Shown here one piece after another: positions 61,076 to 64,000 of a stretch of DNA of 64,000 nucleotides. Position 1 is the first letter of the stretch, and each line of letters opens with the position of its first letter. The position numbers and the translations under genes were made by a program. The notes beneath the pieces are model-generated. The model worked only from the letters and a program-made list of their open reading frames with translations, was not told the origin of the DNA and made no database searches. The DNA is taken from the NCBI RefSeq assembly GCF_013106755.1, contig NZ_WHPF01000007.1, positions 1 through 64,000 on the forward strand, given 5' to 3'. This DNA is from Limnovirga soli. Its GTDB lineage: Bacteria > Bacteroidota > Bacteroidia > Chitinophagales > Chitinophagaceae.

Positions 61076-61152
61076 CAATCGGGGAAACAAAAAAATCAAG
61101 CAATCAGATTTTCTCATGTGTACGGTCCAGGTTTCTACCAGGACCTTTTTTT
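61076..61152 (+). ncRNA. Candidate small RNA after the phosphate-linked operon
   Basis: CACTTTTG (61063-61070), one mismatch from the -7 consensus, lies about 80 bases before a second terminator (61124-61152: GGTCC and GGACC, with GG/CC inside, then seven T). The transcript would hold an AAAATC/GATTTT hairpin followed by the terminator hairpin. No open frame of note. Weak but specific: two terminators in a row need an explanation. Confidence 0.35.
61124..61152 (+). terminator. Second terminator downstream of the TonB operon
   Basis: GGTCC-A-GG with CC-A-GGACC, 6-base loop, then TTTTTTTA. Confidence 0.75.
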
Positions 61153-61230
61153 ATTCCTCCCGTTAAACCTTTGCGTATGTACTATGTAAATGCCAACTAT
61201 TATTGGCCAGGCAAAATGTTTATGTAGCAT

Positions 61231-61255
61231 CGTCTCTTGCGTCGCACTCTTGTAC
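61231..61255 (-). repeat. Dispersed intergenic repeat, type A variant
   Basis: Reverse copy: GTACAAGAG, TGCGACGCAAG, then AGACG. Confidence 0.85.
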
Positions 61256-61298
61256 GGTTGGTTTTTATGGCAGCTGAAAAAGGGTAATAATTTATTGC

Positions 61299-61375
61299 GT
61301 TAGGGATTGTAGCGTAAAGCCCGCAGCACAGCGAGGACTTGCAGCGAAAAGCCCGGCCCGTTAGGGCAACGCCCT
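61299..61375. repeat. GC-rich two-unit repeat, second family
   Basis: Two imperfect units 31 bp apart: GGGATTGTAGCGTAAAGCCC and GGACTTGCAGCGAAAAGCCC, ending in the palindromic GGGCAACGCCC. Far richer in GC than its surroundings and unlike the main repeat family; one copy in the window. Confidence 0.7.
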
Positions 61376-61376
61376 G

Positions 61377-62426
61377 TTAATCTTTTCTTGATTCTAATGT
61401 AAAGCCAATGGTAGTACCTACATCTATAGTACTTCGAACATGTATGGTTTGGCCATGGGCTTCAATAATATGTTTACATATAGAAAGGCCAAGACCCGTA
61501 CCGCCTACATTACGGCTGCGGCCTCTGTCGGTTCTGTAAAACCGTTCAAAAATGCGCAGCAGGTGTTCTTCTGCAATGCCAATACCATCATCGCTAATTT
61601 CTATAAGTACCCGGTGCTCGTCGGTATTATACACACTGGCAACAATGCTGCCACCTTGTTTGCCATATTTGGTACCGTTTTCTATCAAATTAATTAGTAC
61701 ACGGGTAATTTTTTCTTTATCGGCAAAAACATATAGAGGCACTTCGCAACCTTTCTTAATAAGGCATTTCATGTTGCGGCTGGCGGCTTTAATAGACAGT
61801 GTTTCAAAAACATCTTTTAATAAATCCTGAATAATAAAATTTTCCTTGTATAAGGGTTGCTCTCCGCTTTCCAGTTTGGTAATCTCATCCAGATCATTAA
61901 TCAGATTCACCATACGGTCTACATTGCGTGAGGCGTTTTCCAGAAACTTTCTGTTTACTGCGGGGTTTTCAAGGGCACCGTTTAACAGGGTATCTACATA
62001 ACCCTGTATGGTAAAAATGGGTGTTTTAAATTCGTGGGAAAGATTTTGCAAAAATTCTTTTCTGTAAATCTCGTTGTTCTTTAATAATTCTATTTCAGCT
62101 TTTCTTTGCTCTGCCCATTGTTCTACATCCTGCCTTACTTCATCAATACTTTTTTTGGGAAGAATGTACTTGTAATACATTTCTTCTTTTTTACTGGCTT
62201 TGGTTAAGTAAATAAATTTATAAATGAGTTTTATTTTGCGGTATATAAATGAGTCTAACACAAACCTGATGAGTAAATAACTACCTACCAATGTTATAGC
62301 AAATGCAATAATGCCTGCATACCAGTTTTGGCTTATCCAATAAAAGGCAATACCTACGGGCAATGAGAGTGCCAGTGCAGTAAAAAAAGATAAATTATTG
62401 GGCGATAAATTCTTAAAATCTAACAT
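61377..62426 (-). CDS. PhoR-like sensor histidine kinase
   Basis: A 349-residue kinase with two adjacent membrane spans (about 12-31 and 35-55) and almost no periplasmic loop, so it probably senses through the membrane or a partner, as PhoR does through PhoU/Pst. HisKA domain with phosphorylated His131 (NLSHEFKTPI), then HATPase_c: NLIENGTKYG (N box), DDGIGIAEEHL, and GGTGLGLSICKHI. No PAS or HAMP domain recognised. Downstream of a PhoB-type regulator by 96 bases. Tentatively PhoR because of architecture and the surrounding phosphate genes. Confidence 0.88.
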   Translation of the reverse strand: MLDFKNLSPNNLSFFTALALSLPVGIAFYWISQNWYAGIIAFAITLVGSYLLIRFVLDSFIYRKIKLIYKFIYLTKASKKEEMYYKYILPKKSIDEVRQDVEQWAEQRKAEIELLKNNEIYRKEFLQNLSHEFKTPIFTIQGYVDTLLNGALENPAVNRKFLENASRNVDRMVNLINDLDEITKLESGEQPLYKENFIIQDLLKDVFETLSIKAASRNMKCLIKKGCEVPLYVFADKEKITRVLINLIENGTKYGKQGGSIVASVYNTDEHRVLIEISDDGIGIAEEHLLRIFERFYRTDRGRSRNVGGTGLGLSICKHIIEAHGQTIHVRSTIDVGTTIGFTLESRKD

Positions 62427-62522
62427 GCTTACGCAACATTTTGTATAAGTAAATATTAACTATGCAATTTACTTTATTTATTGCTGGCAGCAGAAATTCT
62501 GTAGAAGCGGGTTTACAGGGAT

Positions 62523-63218
62523 TTAATCGTTGGCATTTACAGGGCTTGTGGTATTCAAAATAAATTTATATCCAACGCCTTTAACCGTAGTAATGCAATC
62601 CATATTTAACTTTTGCCTTATTTTTCTAATATGTACATCGATGGTTCTGTCGCCAACTATAACATCCTGACCCCAAACTGTATTTAAAATTTCGTGTCTA
62701 AGAAATACACGGCCTGGTTTTGATGCCAGTAAATAAAGCAATTCAAATTCTTTTTTGGCAAGGGTAATATCTTTACCATCAATGGCAATCATAAACTTAT
62801 CCGGGTCTATCACCAAATTGCCTATGCTGATAATTTTTTGTTCTGTTGATTTATTGGTTCTTCTAAATAAAGCATTTACCCTGCTAACAAGTACTTTGGG
62901 GCTGATGGGTTTGCTTATATAATCGTCTGCACCAGATTCAAAACCTTTTAAGTGGGAAGTTTCGTCATTAAGGGCTGTTAAAAATATAATCAGGGATTCT
63001 TTAAACTCATCGGTAGATCTTAATATTTCACACACCTCAATACCTGTTTTATAAGGCATCATTATATCAAGAATAATAAGGTCGGGATGAATTTTACGGC
63101 TCATATCCAGCGCTTCATTACCGTCTTTGGCAGTATAAATTTCGTACCCTTCATTAGCCAGGTTATAGCTGATGATTTCTAAAATATCCCTTTCGTCATC
63201 TGCAATTAATACCTTCAT
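62523..63218 (-). CDS. PhoB/OmpR-type response regulator
   Basis: A 231-residue response regulator. Receiver domain 1-115 with phosphorylated Asp51 (IILDIMMPYKTG), acidic pair D7/D8 and Lys103 (ISKPISP). C-terminal winged-helix domain (about 135-225) with LAKKEFELLYLLASKPGRVFLRHEILNTVWG and the recognition helix segment VGDRTIDVHIRKIRQKL. This domain type binds head-to-tail on 11-bp direct repeats, the very pattern seen before the TonB receptor, porin and this gene itself. Confidence 0.92.
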   Translation of the reverse strand: MKVLIADDERDILEIISYNLANEGYEIYTAKDGNEALDMSRKIHPDLIILDIMMPYKTGIEVCEILRSTDEFKESLIIFLTALNDETSHLKGFESGADDYISKPISPKVLVSRVNALFRRTNKSTEQKIISIGNLVIDPDKFMIAIDGKDITLAKKEFELLYLLASKPGRVFLRHEILNTVWGQDVIVGDRTIDVHIRKIRQKLNMDCITTVKGVGYKFILNTTSPVNAND

Positions 63219-63250
63219 AACCTAATTTACTGTTTAACAATTCCTTTACA

Positions 63251-63258
63251 CAAAAATA
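63251..63258 (-). promoter_or_regulatory. -7 promoter box of the response regulator gene
   Basis: TATTTTTG on the minus strand, exact match, 32 bases before the ATG. Confidence 0.6.
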
Positions 63259-63289
63259 ATTTTAGAAATCCACACTGGCATGCTTACGG

Positions 63290-63306
63290 CATTATCTTAT
63301 TGTTAA
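63290..63306 (-). promoter_or_regulatory. Pho-box-like pair before the response regulator gene
   Basis: On the minus strand TTAACA and ATAATG at 11-bp period, nearly the same as the pair in the porin promoter (TTAACA, ATAATA), oriented with the gene; suggests autoregulation. Confidence 0.45.
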
Positions 63307-63321
63307 GCGATGATATATAAT

Positions 63322-63329
63322 TAGCTTTG
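63322..63329 (+). promoter_or_regulatory. -7 promoter box of the last gene
   Basis: TAGCTTTG with TTG at 63300-63302, 19 bases apart: the best complete -33/-7 pair in the window. The -33 element overlaps the Pho-box-like pair of the divergent gene. Confidence 0.65.
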
Positions 63330-63365
63330 CCTTCAGGTTAAAGTTGAGAAACACACTATTAAAAG

Positions 63366-64000
63366 ATGAAAAAAATTTATAGCTTATTTTTTTTGGCTGG
63401 CATTTGCTTGTTTGGTAAGGCTCAATCTACTAAAAACAATATCCCTTTAGCCCGGCAGTTTTTTCATGATGCCATTAATGCAACACAAAAAAAAATCCTT
63501 TTGTCCGATGGGGTAGACGATAACCTTTTTACACCTACCAGTAATGAATCTCTCAATATTGAAATTACACAATTTGCCACTATTGAGATTGAAAATATAC
63601 AGGATTCTATAGAGGCTGATAGTACTACCTCTGATAATACTAAAATTAAAATGCTTCGCGGCCTTAATGAAACCCTGAATGCCTATTTAAAAGGTTGTAA
63701 ATACGATTCATTACCCTTTTCATTGTTACCGCAAATTGTAACAGCTTTTAATAGCTGTATGTATAAGGAACTACATCAACAATCTATTGAAATGCTGGTA
63801 GCAGATTATCCCTACGAAGTAGGAAATATTATTATTAATACTATTGCTTTTGCTGATAATACCGGCGCCGCTGCCTGTAAAAATATAGTATTGCTAAAGT
63901 ACTGCGATAAATACCGCAACAAAGTGTTTACCGTACTTAGCCAGCAACCCGATTTACCCTTTGCCGATAGCCTGATTGCTGTTTTGGCCCGAAGAGATCC
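63366..64000 (+). CDS. Secreted hypothetical protein, cut by the window end
   Basis: Open frame from ATG 63366 to the end of the window (at least 211 codons, no stop seen). Signal peptide MKKIYSLFFLAGICLFGKAQ, then a mostly helical, Ser/Asn/Leu-rich region (LARQFFHDAINATQ, ITQFATIEIENIQDSIEAD, NAFNSCMY-type Cys). Family not recognised. Divergent from the response regulator gene with a complete promoter, so it may be part of, or oppositely controlled to, the phosphate response. Confidence 0.75.
   Translation, partial: MKKIYSLFFLAGICLFGKAQSTKNNIPLARQFFHDAINATQKKILLSDGVDDNLFTPTSNESLNIEITQFATIEIENIQDSIEADSTTSDNTKIKMLRGLNETLNAYLKGCKYDSLPFSLLPQIVTAFNSCMYKELHQQSIEMLVADYPYEVGNIIINTIAFADNTGAAACKNIVLLKYCDKYRNKVFTVLSQQPDLPFADSLIAVLARRD

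Larger units (their letters stand above)
60965..61376. other. Intergenic stretch with two terminators, possible small RNA and two kinds of repeat
   Basis: About 410 bases: terminator (60983-61014), possible small RNA unit (61063-61152), a dispersed repeat (61231-61255) and a separate GC-rich tandem repeat (61299-61375) directly after the phoR-like stop codon. Confidence 0.7.

Noticed and set aside
61003-61227. Open frames between the TonB operon and the phoR-like gene
   Set aside because: They run through two terminators and a repeat, have unlikely composition, and match nothing; not genes.
1-64000. tRNA, rRNA, insertion sequences, prophage, CRISPR, toxin-antitoxin or defence genes
   Set aside because: I looked for these and found no transposase, integrase, nuclease-helicase or tRNA-like sequence that I could support.

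Overview
The window is AT-rich bacterial DNA that reads as Bacteroidota, most likely a Chitinophagaceae-type genome. The grounds are: promoters of the Bacteroidota form (a TAnnTTTG -7 box, weak or absent -33 TTG) upstream of many genes, little sign of Shine-Dalgarno sites, and typical families of the phylum (DUF5916, OprP-type porin, TonB receptor with a CarboxypepD-like domain, Bacteroidota-type LspA, large WG-repeat and propeller/barrel proteins). I see no rRNA, tRNA, CRISPR array, insertion sequence or phage gene; it looks like a housekeeping chromosome segment.

Layout. 1-12.7 kb: a hypothetical gene, DUF1415, a WG-repeat protein, a fatty acid desaturase, a DUF5916 outer-membrane protein, an MBL-fold hydrolase, an 1137-residue surface protein, nadC, a SUI1-type translation factor and an iron-sulfur (Fer4_19 plus CDGSH) protein. 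12.9-21.8 kb: L,D-transpeptidase, fumC, a D-lactate dehydrogenase-type enzyme, a lipoprotein, a WecA/MraY-family transferase, an unusual membrane 4Fe-4S protein and SixA. 21.8-28 kb (minus strand): purF, then a MarR-controlled redox cluster (marR, two pirins, yceI, a third pirin, an FMN reductase). 28.4-33.4 kb: heme operon hemA-C-D-E-F. 33.5-40 kb: S41 peptidase, a possible structured RNA, a LUD protein, ftsH, rsfS, birA. 40-48 kb: a small putative metalloprotease, a CocE-type hydrolase, lspA, a LolC/E-type permease, a PlsC acyltransferase, an OPT transporter. 48-52 kb: AraC regulator divergent from xylB-xylA.

52-64 kb forms a phosphate region: a Pit-type transporter with a DUF47/PhoU-like partner, a divergent phosphate-selective porin, a TonB receptor with a beta-helix-like lipoprotein, and a PhoB/PhoR-type two-component system. 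Direct repeats resembling TTAACA with an exact 11-bp period, the layout expected for PhoB/PhoP-type regulators, lie in front of the TonB receptor (six units), the porin (two) and the response regulator itself (two), all in the same orientation as the gene. A related array of four ATGAC repeats with the same 11-bp period precedes hemA.

The most striking feature not explained by genes is a dense family of short dispersed intergenic repeats, about 28 copies in 64 kb, built around the core TGCGACGCAAG or its variants GCGTGGCAAG and GTGACACAAG with exchangeable left and right arms. Two possible non-coding RNA units with their own promoter and terminator (35.13-35.44 kb and 61.06-61.15 kb) are also worth attention.
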